Source: Agromyces salentinus (lineage in GTDB: Bacteria > Actinomycetota > Actinomycetes > Actinomycetales > Microbacteriaceae). Taken from it: a stretch of 64,000 nt of DNA. The stretch spans positions 1 to 64,000 of the forward strand of contig NZ_WBIR01000005.1 in assembly GCF_009749395.1 (NCBI RefSeq). The letters are read 5' to 3'. Under the pieces are notes generated by a model that saw only the letters and a list, made by a program, of their open reading frames with translations, was not told where the DNA came from and did not search any database. Of the stretch, positions 32,718 to 43,373 are shown piece after piece (the stretch's first letter is position 1; every line of letters starts with the position of its first letter). Made by a program: the position numbers and the translations under genes.

Positions 32718-33929
32718 CTATGACCCCGCTCCGCGTTCGGCCGGTCGGCCCTCGTTCGCGAGCAGCGCGGCGAGGGCGCGACGGTCGGGCTTGCCCGACG
32801 CGAGGTGCGGCATCCGCTCGATGACGACCAGGCGCACCGGGCGCCCGGCGGGCGGAAGTCCCGCGCCGTCCGTCGCGGCGGCGAGGTCGTCGCGGATGAC
32901 GGATGCCGCGGCATCCGTTCGCTCGACGACGACGACCGCGCGTTCGCCCCACTCGGCGTCGGCGACGGGCAGCACGACCGCCTCCGCGAACCCGGCGACC
33001 GCGCGCACCGCGCGCTCGACCTCGCCGAGGGAGACCTTGACGCCGCCCGAGATGATGACGTCGTCGGCCCGGCCCGTGATGCGCAGGACGCCATCGGGCG
33101 AGAGGTCGCCCAGGTCGCCGGTGCGGTACCAGCGCCGTCCGCGCGCGTCGGTCGTGAAGGCGGCGGCCGTGCGCGCGGGGTCGTCGAGGTACCCGCTCGC
33201 GAGCATCGGCCCGGCGAGCTGCACCTCCCCGCGGCCGGTCTCGGGCGACGGGTCGACGATGCGCACGGCGACGCCGTCGAGGGGGCGGCCGTCGTAGACG
33301 CATCCGCCGGCCGTCTCGCTCGAGCCGTAGGTGCGCACGATCGCGAGCCCCGCGTCGGCGGCGCGCGCGGCGAGCGCTGGCGCGAGCGCCTGCCCGCCGA
33401 CGAGGATCGCGTCGAACGAGCGTGCCGCCGCTCCCACGAAGGCATCGCGCTCGGCGGCGTCGAGCAGGCGGGCGAGCTGGGCGGGCACGAGCGAGGTGTA
33501 CCTCGGCACCCGCGCATCGAGCCGGGCGGATGCCGCGGCGAATGCGGCCGGGTCGAACGAACCGGGCGACAGCACGACCGTCTCGGTGCCTGCGAGGATG
33601 CCGCGCACGAGCACCTGCGCCCCCGCGATGTAGTGGCCGGGCAGGGCGAGCAGCCATTGGCCGGTGCTGCCGAGCGCGTCGTGCGTGGCGTCGGCGCTCG
33701 CCTCGAGCGCATCGGCGGCGAGCAGCACGCGCTTCGGGGCATCCGTCGATCCGCTCGTCTCGACGACGAGCGCGATGTCGTCCTCGACCTCGCGCGCGAC
33801 GGCCGCCTCGGCCGTCGCCGGTTCGCCGTCGGGCACGGGCCAGACCGCGGGCCCTCCGGCCAGCGCGTCGGCGAGCGCCGGGCGCAGCGCCGCGGCATCC
33901 GTTGCTGAAACCCGGATGAGCGGTTTCAT
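32718..33929 (-). CDS. menE: o-succinylbenzoate-CoA ligase
   Basis: 403 residues, a short ANL-superfamily ligase typical of actinobacterial MenE. The P-loop is VVETSGSTDAPKRVLL, the A5 region TYGSSETAGGCVYDG and the hinge region YRTGDLGDLSPDGVLRITGRADDVIISGGVKVSLGEVE, with the catalytic Lys in LASGKPDRRAL near the C-terminus. It activates o-succinylbenzoate with CoA and ATP for MenB. It lies between menB and menA, same strand. Confidence 0.9.
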   Translation of the reverse strand: MKPLIRVSATDAAALRPALADALAGGPAVWPVPDGEPATAEAAVAREVEDDIALVVETSGSTDAPKRVLLAADALEASADATHDALGSTGQWLLALPGHYIAGAQVLVRGILAGTETVVLSPGSFDPAAFAAASARLDARVPRYTSLVPAQLARLLDAAERDAFVGAAARSFDAILVGGQALAPALAARAADAGLAIVRTYGSSETAGGCVYDGRPLDGVAVRIVDPSPETGRGEVQLAGPMLASGYLDDPARTAAAFTTDARGRRWYRTGDLGDLSPDGVLRITGRADDVIISGGVKVSLGEVERAVRAVAGFAEAVVLPVADAEWGERAVVVVERTDAAASVIRDDLAAATDGAGLPPAGRPVRLVVIERMPHLASGKPDRRALAALLANEGRPAERGAGS

Positions 33930-33972
33930 CGCGAGGTCGGCAACCGGCCGAGCCGGTTTCGCGTAACCGGCA

Positions 33973-34899
<927 letters not shown>

Positions 34900-34981
34900 C
34901 GTTCCAGACTACGGCCCGCTCCCCCGTACCCGCGGCGACACATGCGAGGCCGCGTGAGAGGCGGACGCCTACCCTTGGACG

Positions 34982-35530
34982 GTGACCACGACTCTGCGGA
35001 CCTTCGCCGCCACTGCCGCCGCCGCCCTCCTGCTGACCCTGACCGCCTGTACGAGCTCCGACCCGGCGCCGACCGAGCAGGCCTCCGCCTCGCCGTCGGC
35101 CGAGGCGGAAGCCGACTCCGGCCCCTGCGCCGGAGTCGAGGTCGTCGTCGAGCTCCCCGACCTCGACCTTCCCGAGTCCCCCGCGGGCGCCACCTGCGTC
35201 GAGGCCGACGGCCCGATCGCCGCGACGGACGCGCTCGCCGAGGCGGGCCTGACCACCGAGGGCACCGAGGAGTACGGCGACCAGGTCGTCTGCCGGGTCA
35301 ACGGCGTGCCCGCCGAGGACTTCGCCCTCACCGCCGAGGACGGTTCCGAGTACTTCGAGACCTGCGCCTCGATGCCCGCGGCGTTCGCCTACTGGTCGCT
35401 GTGGACGCAGCCCGCCGGCGGCGAGTGGGGCTACGCCGAGGAGGGCCTCGCGACCCTCGAGCTCGAGCCCGGCGAGCGCCTCGCGCTGCTCTTCACGGTG
35501 AACGGCGAGCCCGCCGCCCCGACCGCGTGA
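34982..35530 (+). CDS. secreted lipoprotein, possible ECF partner
   Basis: 182 residues. A signal peptide ends in the lipobox LTAC (Cys at about 23), followed by a Ser/Glu/Ala linker. The folded part has paired cysteines and a YWSLWTQPAGGEWGYAEEG block, resembling the DUF4430/transcobalamin-like domains found beside some ECF transporters. The GTG lies 6 nt behind TACCCT (34970-34975). The fused ECF transporter gene starts 16 bp downstream on the same strand, so it is probably an accessory binding protein of that transporter; this is inference. Confidence 0.75.
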   Translation: MTTTLRTFAATAAAALLLTLTACTSSDPAPTEQASASPSAEAEADSGPCAGVEVVVELPDLDLPESPAGATCVEADGPIAATDALAEAGLTTEGTEEYGDQVVCRVNGVPAEDFALTAEDGSEYFETCASMPAAFAYWSLWTQPAGGEWGYAEEGLATLELEPGERLALLFTVNGEPAAPTA

Positions 35531-35546
35531 CCCGCGCCCCCGGCCG

Positions 35547-38534
35547 ATGAGCATCCGACCCGCACCACTTCGCGCCGCGGCACTGGTCGCCGCGGGCTTC
35601 GTCGTGGTGCGGGTCCTCTACCGCGTCCTCTTCAACGGGGCGGATGCCGCGGGGCCGGTCGTGCTGCCCTTGCCCGAGTTCCCGCTCCCGCCGCCGTTCG
35701 CGCACGTCGTGCTGCTGGGGCCGGCGACCGCGGGCGGCCTGTGGGATGCCGCGGTCAGCGCGCTGCCCATCGCGCTCACGATCCTCGCGTTCGGCCTGCT
35801 CAACGCAGTGCTCGACGTGCCGCGGATCCTCGCACGCGGGGCACGTCGCGGCCCGCTGCGCGGCGTCGCCCGCACCCTCGCCGTCGCGTGGGCCGGGCTC
35901 CCGGCCCTCGCCGACGCCGTGCGCCGCGTGCGCTTCGCGCAGCGCCTGCGAGGTGAACGCGGCGGCCCGCGCCTGCTGGCCCCCGTGCTCGAGCGCACCC
36001 TCGAACGCGCGACCGCCGTCGCCGCCGCCTTCGAGCTGCGCGGCCTCGCCGGGCACCCGGTCGACGGGGCGTGCGAGCGGCCCGTCGAGCTCCGCGACCT
36101 CGCGCTCGGGCATCGCGGCGACGCGGCATCCGTGGTGCTGGTGGACGCGCTGGACCTCGGTCCGGGAACGCTCACCCTCCTGACGGGCGCCACCGGCAGC
36201 GGCAAGTCCACGCTGCTCCGCGCGCTCGCGGGGCTGCACACGCATCTCGACGGGGGCACCCTCTCGGGCCGGCTGTCCGTGGTCGGGCACGATCGCGTGG
36301 GCACGCCGCCGCGCGACACGGCGCGGCTCGTCGGCGTCGTACTCCAGGACCCGCGCGAGGGCTTCGCGACCGAGCGCGTGCGCGACGAGATCGGGCTCAC
36401 GCTGGAACTCCGGGGGGTCGATGCGACCATCGTGCGCGCGCGCGTCGAGGAGATCGCGCGCCGCATCGGCATCGAGGCGCTGCTCGGTCGCGAGCTCCAG
36501 GGGCTCTCGGCGGGCGAGGCGACGCTCGTCGCGATCGCCGCGGCGATCGCCGAGCACCCGATCGTGCTCCTCGTCGACGAGCCGCTCGCCGACCTCGACA
36601 CCGCGTTCAGGGCCCGCATCGTGGACCTGCTCGACGCGCTCGCGCACGACGCCGGCATCTGCGTGATCGTGGCCGAGCACCGCCGCGCCGAGTTCGCCGG
36701 CGTCGCCGACGCCCGCCTCGACCTCGTCGGCGGGGTCGCGCGGCCGGCCGACGTCGGCGCGGACGCGGGAGCGGTCACTACGGCCTCGGGCGCGGGCTCG
36801 GGCTCCGGCGCCGGCGCGGGCCCGGGCCCGGAGGAACTCATCGCGGATGCCGCAGCGGCTCCGACTCGCCCGCGCGCCTCGACGAAGCGCGACGAACCGG
36901 CCCTCCTGGCCGTCGACGTGACCGTCCGCCACGGCGACACGATCGCCGTCGACGGCGCGAGCCTCACGGTGCACGCCGGGGAGGTCGTGGCGCTCACCGG
37001 CCCGAACGGCGCCGGCAAGTCCAGCCTCCTGGTCGCGCTCGCCACGCGCGGCGACGACGGCGTCGCCCTCGTGCCCGATGCCTCCGACGACCTGTTCACG
37101 TGCACGAGCGTGGCGGCCGAATGCGCCCGCACCGACCGCCGGGCCCGGGTCGCCCACGGGGCCACCGCGGCGCGGTTGGCCGAGTTCCTCTCCCTCGACC
37201 CGGCGTCGCCCGCGTTCGGGGAACGGCTGCTGCGGCATCCGCGGGACCTCTCGCTCGGCGAGCGTCGGTGCCTCGCGATCGCGATCCAGTCGGCACGGGA
37301 GCCGCGCGTGCTCCTCGTGGACGAGCCGACCAGGGGCCTCGACCCGGCCGCCTGGGCGCTCGTCGCCTCGGCCATCGCCCGGACGGCCGAACGGGGTGCG
37401 GCGGTGCTCGTCGCGACGCACGACGCCGGCTTCGTGGCGGCCCTCGCCGACCGGGTCCTGCCGATGCGCGCCGGCGTCCTGGGCGAGCCGTTCGCGCCGG
37501 CGAGCACGGCCACCGACCCGACGGCCACGGCCGCGTTCGGTGCCGAAGGACGCGACCTGCACGTACCGGCGCCAGCACCGGCCCCGGCGGCGTCGTCGAG
37601 GCCGCAATCGGCTCCCGTGCAGCCCCCCACCGCCGATGGGGACGCAGCGGGCCCGCCGAAGCGTTCCACGCAGCCCGCCCGATCCGCCCGCGGCATCCGC
37701 CTCGGCCTGCTCGCCCTGGTCGTCGCCAACCTCGCCGCCCTCGCGGCCTTCACCTGGCCGCTCACGGCCCCGGCCCTGCCCGCGCAGGCCACGGCCGCCG
37801 CACCCGTGGCGGCGCTCGCCCTGGCCCCGCTGGCCGCACTCCTGGTGCTCGCCGCGCTCGACGGCACCGTGCGGAGCGCGCACACCCTCGCCCTGCTCGG
37901 CACGCTGGCCGCGATCGGCGCGGCCGTGCGCATCGTCGGCACGGGTGTCGGCGGGGTGGAGGCGGTCTTCATCCTCCTGATCCTCGCGGGGCGTGCGTTC
38001 GGCGCCCGCTTCGGGCTGCTGCTCGGCCTGCTCACGATCGCGCTCTCGACCATCGTGACGGGCACGTTCGGCCCGTGGACGCCGTTCCAGATGTTCGCCT
38101 GCGCGTGGGTCGGCGCTGGCGCCGGACTCCTCCCCCGCCGCTCACGACGGGTGCCGCGCTGGGGCGAGGCCGCGATGCTCAGCGTCTACGGCGTGCTCGC
38201 GTCGTACGCCTTCGGCCTCATCATGAACCTCTGGTTCTGGCCCTTCGCGATCGGGACCGGGTCGGGCATCTCCTACGAGCCCGGCGCGCCGATCGGGCAG
38301 AACCTCGCGAGCTTCCTGCTGTACTCCCTCGTGACGTCCTCGCTCACGTGGGACACCCTCCGTGCGATCACCACGGTGATCGGGGTGCTCACGGTGGGCA
38401 CCGCCGTGCTCGCCGCGTTCCGGCGCGCGAAGCCCGTGCCGGCGGGAGGGACGGACAACGGCGCACCGAACGGCGGCGCCGGCGGCGGCATCCGAACCCG
38501 ACGTCAGACCGAGAAGTACTTCGCCTCGGGGTGA
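35547..38534 (+). CDS. single-chain ECF transporter (T-A-A-S fusion)
   Basis: 995 residues containing all four ECF modules. Residues 1-175: a short EcfT-like domain with two or three helices and the coupling motif AAFELRG (160-166). 180-395: first ATPase, Walker A GATGSGKST (214-222), signature LSAGE (320-324), Walker B LLVDEP (341-346), His in AEH (376-378). 400-450: Gly/Ala linker. 450-650: second ATPase, Walker A GPNGAGKSS (485-493), LSLGE (568-572), LLVDEP (589-594), His in THD (624-626). 715-960: hydrophobic S component. Such transporters import vitamins; the next gene is the B12-dependent metH, suggesting cobalamin. The T module looks shortened. The end overlaps the convergent metH end by 31 bp. 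Confidence 0.82.
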   Translation: MSIRPAPLRAAALVAAGFVVVRVLYRVLFNGADAAGPVVLPLPEFPLPPPFAHVVLLGPATAGGLWDAAVSALPIALTILAFGLLNAVLDVPRILARGARRGPLRGVARTLAVAWAGLPALADAVRRVRFAQRLRGERGGPRLLAPVLERTLERATAVAAAFELRGLAGHPVDGACERPVELRDLALGHRGDAASVVLVDALDLGPGTLTLLTGATGSGKSTLLRALAGLHTHLDGGTLSGRLSVVGHDRVGTPPRDTARLVGVVLQDPREGFATERVRDEIGLTLELRGVDATIVRARVEEIARRIGIEALLGRELQGLSAGEATLVAIAAAIAEHPIVLLVDEPLADLDTAFRARIVDLLDALAHDAGICVIVAEHRRAEFAGVADARLDLVGGVARPADVGADAGAVTTASGAGSGSGAGAGPGPEELIADAAAAPTRPRASTKRDEPALLAVDVTVRHGDTIAVDGASLTVHAGEVVALTGPNGAGKSSLLVALATRGDDGVALVPDASDDLFTCTSVAAECARTDRRARVAHGATAARLAEFLSLDPASPAFGERLLRHPRDLSLGERRCLAIAIQSAREPRVLLVDEPTRGLDPAAWALVASAIARTAERGAAVLVATHDAGFVAALADRVLPMRAGVLGEPFAPASTATDPTATAAFGAEGRDLHVPAPAPAPAASSRPQSAPVQPPTADGDAAGPPKRSTQPARSARGIRLGLLALVVANLAALAAFTWPLTAPALPAQATAAAPVAALALAPLAALLVLAALDGTVRSAHTLALLGTLAAIGAAVRIVGTGVGGVEAVFILLILAGRAFGARFGLLLGLLTIALSTIVTGTFGPWTPFQMFACAWVGAGAGLLPRRSRRVPRWGEAAMLSVYGVLASYAFGLIMNLWFWPFAIGTGSGISYEPGAPIGQNLASFLLYSLVTSSLTWDTLRAITTVIGVLTVGTAVLAAFRRAKPVPAGGTDNGAPNGGAGGGIRTRRQTEKYFASG

Positions 38535-41500
38535 TGGAACACGAACGCGTCGGTCGACTGCTCGGGGTGCAGCTGCAGCTCCTCGCTGAGCTCGACGCCC
38601 ATGCGCTCGGGGCGGAGGAGCTCGACCACCTTGCGGCGGTCCTCCATGTCGGGACAGGCCGGGTAGCCGAGTGAGAAGCGCGCGCCGCGGTACTCGAGCT
38701 TGAAGAGCCCAGCCGTGTCGGTCGGGTCCTCGGCCGCGAAGCCGAGCTCGGCGCGGATGCGCGCGTGCCAGTACTCGGCGAGCGACTCGGTGAGCTGCAT
38801 GACGAGCCCGTTGAGCTCGTAGTAGTCGCGGTACCTGTCGGCGGCGAAGAGCTTCGCCGTGACCTGGTCGATGTGGGCTCCGGCGGTCACGAGCTGCACG
38901 GGCAGCACGTCGACCCGCCCGGACTCCCTCGAGGCGACGAAGTCCGCGAGGCAGAGGTGCCGGTCGCGACGCTGACGCGGGAAGTGGAAGCGCAGGCGCT
39001 CCTCGCCGACCACGCCGCCCGAGCCGCCGTCGGGTGCGAGCAGCCCGGCCCGCCCGAGCACGCCCGACGGGTCGTCACCGTGGTGCAGGACGATGAGGTC
39101 GTCGCCCTCGCTCACGACCGGGAAGTAGCCGTACGCGACGGAGGCGTCGAGCATCTGCTCGGCCAGGATGCGATCGAGCCAGTAGCGCAGGCGCGGCCGT
39201 CCCTCGGCCTCGACCAGCTGCTCGTACGAGAGTCCGTCATCGCCCCGGCCGGGCTTCAGCCCCCACTGCCCCATGAACGTCGCCCGCTCGTCGAGGAACG
39301 CCGCGTAGTCGGCGAGCGCGATGCCCTTGACGATGCGCGTGCCCCAGAACGGCGGCGCCGGGATCGGGTTGTCGGATGCCACGTCGGAGCGTCCGGGCAT
39401 CTCCTCGGGCTCGGTCAGGGTGAGCTTCGAGCCCGCGCTGTGGATGCGCTTCTTCAACGGCGGGAGCCCGACCGTGGCGGGGTCCTCGCCGCGTGCGACC
39501 TTGACGAGCGGCTCCATGAGGGTGAGCCCCTCGAACGCGTCCCTGGCGTAGCGCACCTCGCCGTCGAAGAGGCTCGCCAGGTCGTCCTCGACATAGGCGC
39601 GCGTGAGCGCCGCCCCGCCCAGGATGATCGGCCACTTCTTCGCGAGTCCACGCGCCTGCAGCTCCTGCAGGTTCTCCTTCATCACGACGGTGGACTTCAC
39701 GAGCAGGCCCGACATGCCGATGACGTCGGCGTCGTGCTCCTCGGCCGCCGCGATGATGTCGGCGATCGGCTGCTTGATGCCGAGGTTGATCACCTCGTAC
39801 CCGTTGTTGGACAGGATGATGTCGACGAGGTTCTTGCCGATGTCGTGCACGTCGCCGCGCACCGTGGCGATGACCATCTTGCCCTTGCCGCCCGACGAGG
39901 ACTTCTCCATGTGCGGCTCGAGCAGCGCGACGGCGCTCTTCATCACCTCGGCCGACTGGAGCACGAACGGCAGCTGCATCTCACCGGACCCGAAGCGCTC
40001 GCCGACGACCTTCATGCCCTCGAGGAGGTGGTCGTTGATGATCTGGAGCGCCGTGAGCCCGCCCGCGCGGGCGAGGTCGAGGTCGGCCTCGAGCCCCTTC
40101 GACGCCCCGTCGATGATGCGCCGCTCGAGTCGTTCGCCGACCGGGAGCGCCTCGAGCTCGGCTGCGCGCTGGTCGCGGAGTGCCGCGGTGTCGACGCCCG
40201 CGAAGAGGTCGAGCATGCTCGCGAGCGGGTCGTACGTGGTGTTGCCCTCGGCGTCGTACTCGCGACGGTCCCACACGAGGTCGAGCGCGACCTTGCGCTG
40301 CTCCTCCGAGAGCGAGGCGAGCGGCACGATCTTCGCCGCGTCGATGATGCCGGAGTCGAGGCCCGCCTCGACGGCCTCGTGCAGGAACACCGAGTTGAGC
40401 ACGCTGCGCGCCGCCGGGTTGAGCCCGAACGAGACGTTCGAGACGCCGAGCGTCGTGTGGATCCCGGGGTACTTCTCGTTCAGGCGACGGATCGCCTCGA
40501 TCGTCTCGATCGCGTCGCGCCTGGTCTCCTCCTGGCCCGTGGCGATCGGGAAGGTCAGGCAGTCGACGATGAGGTCCTCGACCCGCATGCCCCAGTCGGC
40601 GACGAGGGCGTCGACCAGGCGCGAGGCGATGCGCAGCTTGTGCTCGGCCGTGCGAGCCTGTCCTTCCTCGTCGATCGTGAGGGCGATGACCGCCGTGCCG
40701 TGTTCCTTCACGAGCGGCATGATGCGCCCGAACCGGCTCGTCGGGCCGTCGCCGTCCTCGTAGTTGACCGAGTTCACGACGGGGCGGCCGCCGATGAGCT
40801 CGAGCCCGGCCGCGATGACCGCCGGCTCCGTCGAGTCGATCACGAGCGGCAGGGTCGAGGCGCTCGCGAAGCGCGAGACCACCTCGCGGATGTCGGCGAC
40901 GCCGTCGCGCCCGACGTAGTCGACGCACACGTCGAGCAGGTGCGCGCCGACGCGGATCTGGTTGCGCGCGATCTCGACGCACTCGTCCCAGTTGCCGTCG
41001 AGCATGGCCTCGCGGAAGGCCTTGGATCCATTGGCGTTGGTGCGCTCGCCGATCGCGAGGTACGAGGCGTCCTGGTCGAACGACACGTGCTGGTAGAGGC
41101 TCGCGACGCCGGCCTCGGGCTGCGGATGCCGCACACCCGCGGCGCCCGCCGCCGCGCCGGCCTGAGATGGCGCGGCGAGCGACGCGCGCAGCGGACGCAG
41201 GCGCTCGACGACGGCCGACATGTGCTCGGGCGTCGTGCCGCAGCATCCGCCGATGAGGCCGAGTCCGAACTCGCGCACGAACTGCTCGTGCGCGGTCGCG
41301 AGCTCGACGGGCGAGAGGGGGTAGTGCGCGCCGTCCGCCCCGAGCACGGGCAGCCCGGCGTTCGGCATGCACGCGACGGGTACCCGCGAGTGCTTCGAGA
41401 GGTGGCGGAGGTGTTCGCTCATCTCGGTCGGGCCGGTGGCGCAGTTGAGGCCGATCGCGTCGACGCCGAGCGGTTCGAGCGCCGTGAGCGCGGCGCCGAT

Positions 41501-42175
41501 CTCGCTGCCCATGAGCATCGTGCCGGTGGTCTCGACCGTGACCTCGACGAAGATCGGCAGGCGGATGCCGCGACTGACGATCGCCTGCTTGCAGCCGTTG
41601 ACGGCGGCCTTGGTCTGCAGCAGGTCCTGCGAGGTCTCGATGAGGAACGCATCCGCACCGCCGTCGATGAGGCCCTCGGCCTGCAGCGCGAACGTCTGCT
41701 TGAGGTGGTCGTACGTGGTGTGCAGCAGGCTCGGCAGCTTCGTGCCCGGCCCCATCGACCCGAGCACCCAGCGCAGGCGGCCGTCGGATGCCTCGGCCGC
41801 CTCGACCCGCTCGCGCGCGATGCGCGCCCCCGCCTCGGCGAGCTCGTGGATGCGGTCGTCGATGCCGTAGTCGGACAGGTTCGACCAGTTCGCGCCGAAC
41901 GTGTTCGTCTCGACGGCGTCGATGCCGACGGCGAGGTACTCGTCGTGGATGTCGGCGATCATGTCGGGACGGCTGACGTTGAGGATCTCGTTGCAGCCCT
42001 CGAGCTGGCGGTAGTCGTCGAGGGTCGGCTCGTGCCGCTGGAGCATCGTGCCCATGGCACCGTCGGCGATGACCACGCCGGCGTTCACGGCATCGAGCAG
42101 CGCCTGCGAACGCGACGGCCGCGCGACGCCCTCGATGTCGAGGGGGAAGCGGGTTTCGTTCGACAGACCGGTCAC
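38504..42175 (-). CDS. metH: cobalamin-dependent methionine synthase
   Basis: 1223 residues with all MetH modules in order: homocysteine-binding domain (GAMGTMLQ ... GGCCGTTPEHM), methyltetrahydrofolate/pterin domain (GERTNANGSKAF), cobalamin cap and B12 domain (RGDVHDIGKNL with the cobalt-ligand His), and the C-terminal AdoMet reactivation domain (SLGYPACPDMEDR ... DAFVFHHPEAKYFSV). It methylates homocysteine to methionine. GTG at 42175 has TAGACT 7 nt upstream (42183-42188 reversed). The 48-bp gap to menC leaves no room for a cobalamin riboswitch. It is convergent with the ECF gene. Confidence 0.95.
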   Translation of the reverse strand: MTGLSNETRFPLDIEGVARPSRSQALLDAVNAGVVIADGAMGTMLQRHEPTLDDYRQLEGCNEILNVSRPDMIADIHDEYLAVGIDAVETNTFGANWSNLSDYGIDDRIHELAEAGARIARERVEAAEASDGRLRWVLGSMGPGTKLPSLLHTTYDHLKQTFALQAEGLIDGGADAFLIETSQDLLQTKAAVNGCKQAIVSRGIRLPIFVEVTVETTGTMLMGSEIGAALTALEPLGVDAIGLNCATGPTEMSEHLRHLSKHSRVPVACMPNAGLPVLGADGAHYPLSPVELATAHEQFVREFGLGLIGGCCGTTPEHMSAVVERLRPLRASLAAPSQAGAAAGAAGVRHPQPEAGVASLYQHVSFDQDASYLAIGERTNANGSKAFREAMLDGNWDECVEIARNQIRVGAHLLDVCVDYVGRDGVADIREVVSRFASASTLPLVIDSTEPAVIAAGLELIGGRPVVNSVNYEDGDGPTSRFGRIMPLVKEHGTAVIALTIDEEGQARTAEHKLRIASRLVDALVADWGMRVEDLIVDCLTFPIATGQEETRRDAIETIEAIRRLNEKYPGIHTTLGVSNVSFGLNPAARSVLNSVFLHEAVEAGLDSGIIDAAKIVPLASLSEEQRKVALDLVWDRREYDAEGNTTYDPLASMLDLFAGVDTAALRDQRAAELEALPVGERLERRIIDGASKGLEADLDLARAGGLTALQIINDHLLEGMKVVGERFGSGEMQLPFVLQSAEVMKSAVALLEPHMEKSSSGGKGKMVIATVRGDVHDIGKNLVDIILSNNGYEVINLGIKQPIADIIAAAEEHDADVIGMSGLLVKSTVVMKENLQELQARGLAKKWPIILGGAALTRAYVEDDLASLFDGEVRYARDAFEGLTLMEPLVKVARGEDPATVGLPPLKKRIHSAGSKLTLTEPEEMPGRSDVASDNPIPAPPFWGTRIVKGIALADYAAFLDERATFMGQWGLKPGRGDDGLSYEQLVEAEGRPRLRYWLDRILAEQMLDASVAYGYFPVVSEGDDLIVLHHGDDPSGVLGRAGLLAPDGGSGGVVGEERLRFHFPRQRRDRHLCLADFVASRESGRVDVLPVQLVTAGAHIDQVTAKLFAADRYRDYYELNGLVMQLTESLAEYWHARIRAELGFAAEDPTDTAGLFKLEYRGARFSLGYPACPDMEDRRKVVELLRPERMGVELSEELQLHPEQSTDAFVFHHPEAKYFSV

Positions 42176-42223
42176 TCGCGCGAGTCTAATCAGTGGCCGG
42201 GCGTCGTTTGCCATGATGAGCAC

Positions 42224-43246
42224 ATGATGACGCTGCCCCCGCTCGACGACCTGCTCGCGACGGCCCGCGTCGTCGCCCTCCCCCTGGTGACGCGGTTCCG
42301 CGGCATCGACGTGCGCGAGGCGCTCCTGCTCCGGGGGCCGGAGGGCTGGACGGAGTTCTCGCCGTTCGTCGAGTACGACGACCACGAGGCATCCGCGTGG
42401 CTCGCCGCAGCCGTCGACTACGGCTGGACGCCGACGCCGGCCGCCCTGCGCACCTCGATCCCGGTGAACGCGACCGTGCCCGCGGTCGACCCCGACAGCG
42501 TCGCCGCCGTGCTCGACCGCTTCCCCGGCTGCCGCACCGCGAAGGTCAAGGTCGCCGCGGGCGATCAGGACCTGGCCCAGGATGTCGCACGCGTGCGCGC
42601 CGTGCGCGCCGTGCTCGGCCCCGAGGGCCGCATCCGCCTCGACGCGAACGCCGGCTGGAACGTGGACGAAGCCGAGCATGCCATCCACGCCCTCGCGGAG
42701 TTCGACCTCGAGTACGTGGAGCAGCCGTGCGCCACGATCGAGGAGCTCGCGGAGATCCGGCGCCGCACGGCGTACATGGGCATCCCGATCGCCGCCGACG
42801 AGAGCGTGCGGCGGGCCGAGGATCCCCTCGCGGTCGCCCAGGCGGAGGCGGCCGACCTCCTCGTGATCAAGGCGCAGCCGCTCGGCGGCATCCGCCGGGC
42901 CCTCGCCGTCATCGAGGAGGCGGGCCTGCCCGTCGTGGTCTCGAGCGCCCTCGACACGAGCGTCGGCATCGCGATGGGTGCTGCGCTCGCGGCATCCGTC
43001 GCCGATCTCGAGTTCGACTGCGGGCTCGGCACGGCCTCGCTGCTCGCAGCGGATGTCACGGCGGCGCCGCTCCTGCCCGTCGACGGGGCGATCCCCGTCG
43101 GTCGCGTGGAGGTCGACCCCGACCTGCTCGACCGGTTCGCGGCATCCGAGGATCGCGTCGACTGGTGGCTCGAGCGCCTCGCGCGCTGCCATGCCGTCCT
43201 GGAGCGGGGCGCGAGTGCCGATCTCGCCGGGCCGGGCGAGGCCTGA
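42224..43246 (+). CDS. menC: o-succinylbenzoate synthase
   Basis: 340 residues of the enolase superfamily. The Lys pair in TAKVKVA, the metal ligands in RIRLDANAGWN, DLEYVEQPC and PIAADES, and the second Lys in LLVIKAQPLGG are all present. It dehydrates SHCHC to o-succinylbenzoate. ATG 42224 is followed by a second ATG at 42227; a CATGAT box lies 6 nt upstream of the first. It is divergent from metH and completes the menaquinone set of this region. Confidence 0.92.
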   Translation: MMTLPPLDDLLATARVVALPLVTRFRGIDVREALLLRGPEGWTEFSPFVEYDDHEASAWLAAAVDYGWTPTPAALRTSIPVNATVPAVDPDSVAAVLDRFPGCRTAKVKVAAGDQDLAQDVARVRAVRAVLGPEGRIRLDANAGWNVDEAEHAIHALAEFDLEYVEQPCATIEELAEIRRRTAYMGIPIAADESVRRAEDPLAVAQAEAADLLVIKAQPLGGIRRALAVIEEAGLPVVVSSALDTSVGIAMGAALAASVADLEFDCGLGTASLLAADVTAAPLLPVDGAIPVGRVEVDPDLLDRFAASEDRVDWWLERLARCHAVLERGASADLAGPGEA

Positions 43247-43373
43247 GCGCCCTCCCGGAGCGGGTCCGATGCGGGCACCGATCTGATTCGGGGTCGCGGA
43301 TGCGAGAATGCTCGCATCGTCCAGCGCGACCCGGCCCGTCGGGGCGCCGCCCTACGTCCACCTGGAGGGTTCC

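Noticed and set aside
38765-42223. Forward-strand frame running through metH into menC
   Set aside because: Only the part from 42224 shows enolase-family motifs; the rest is antisense to metH.
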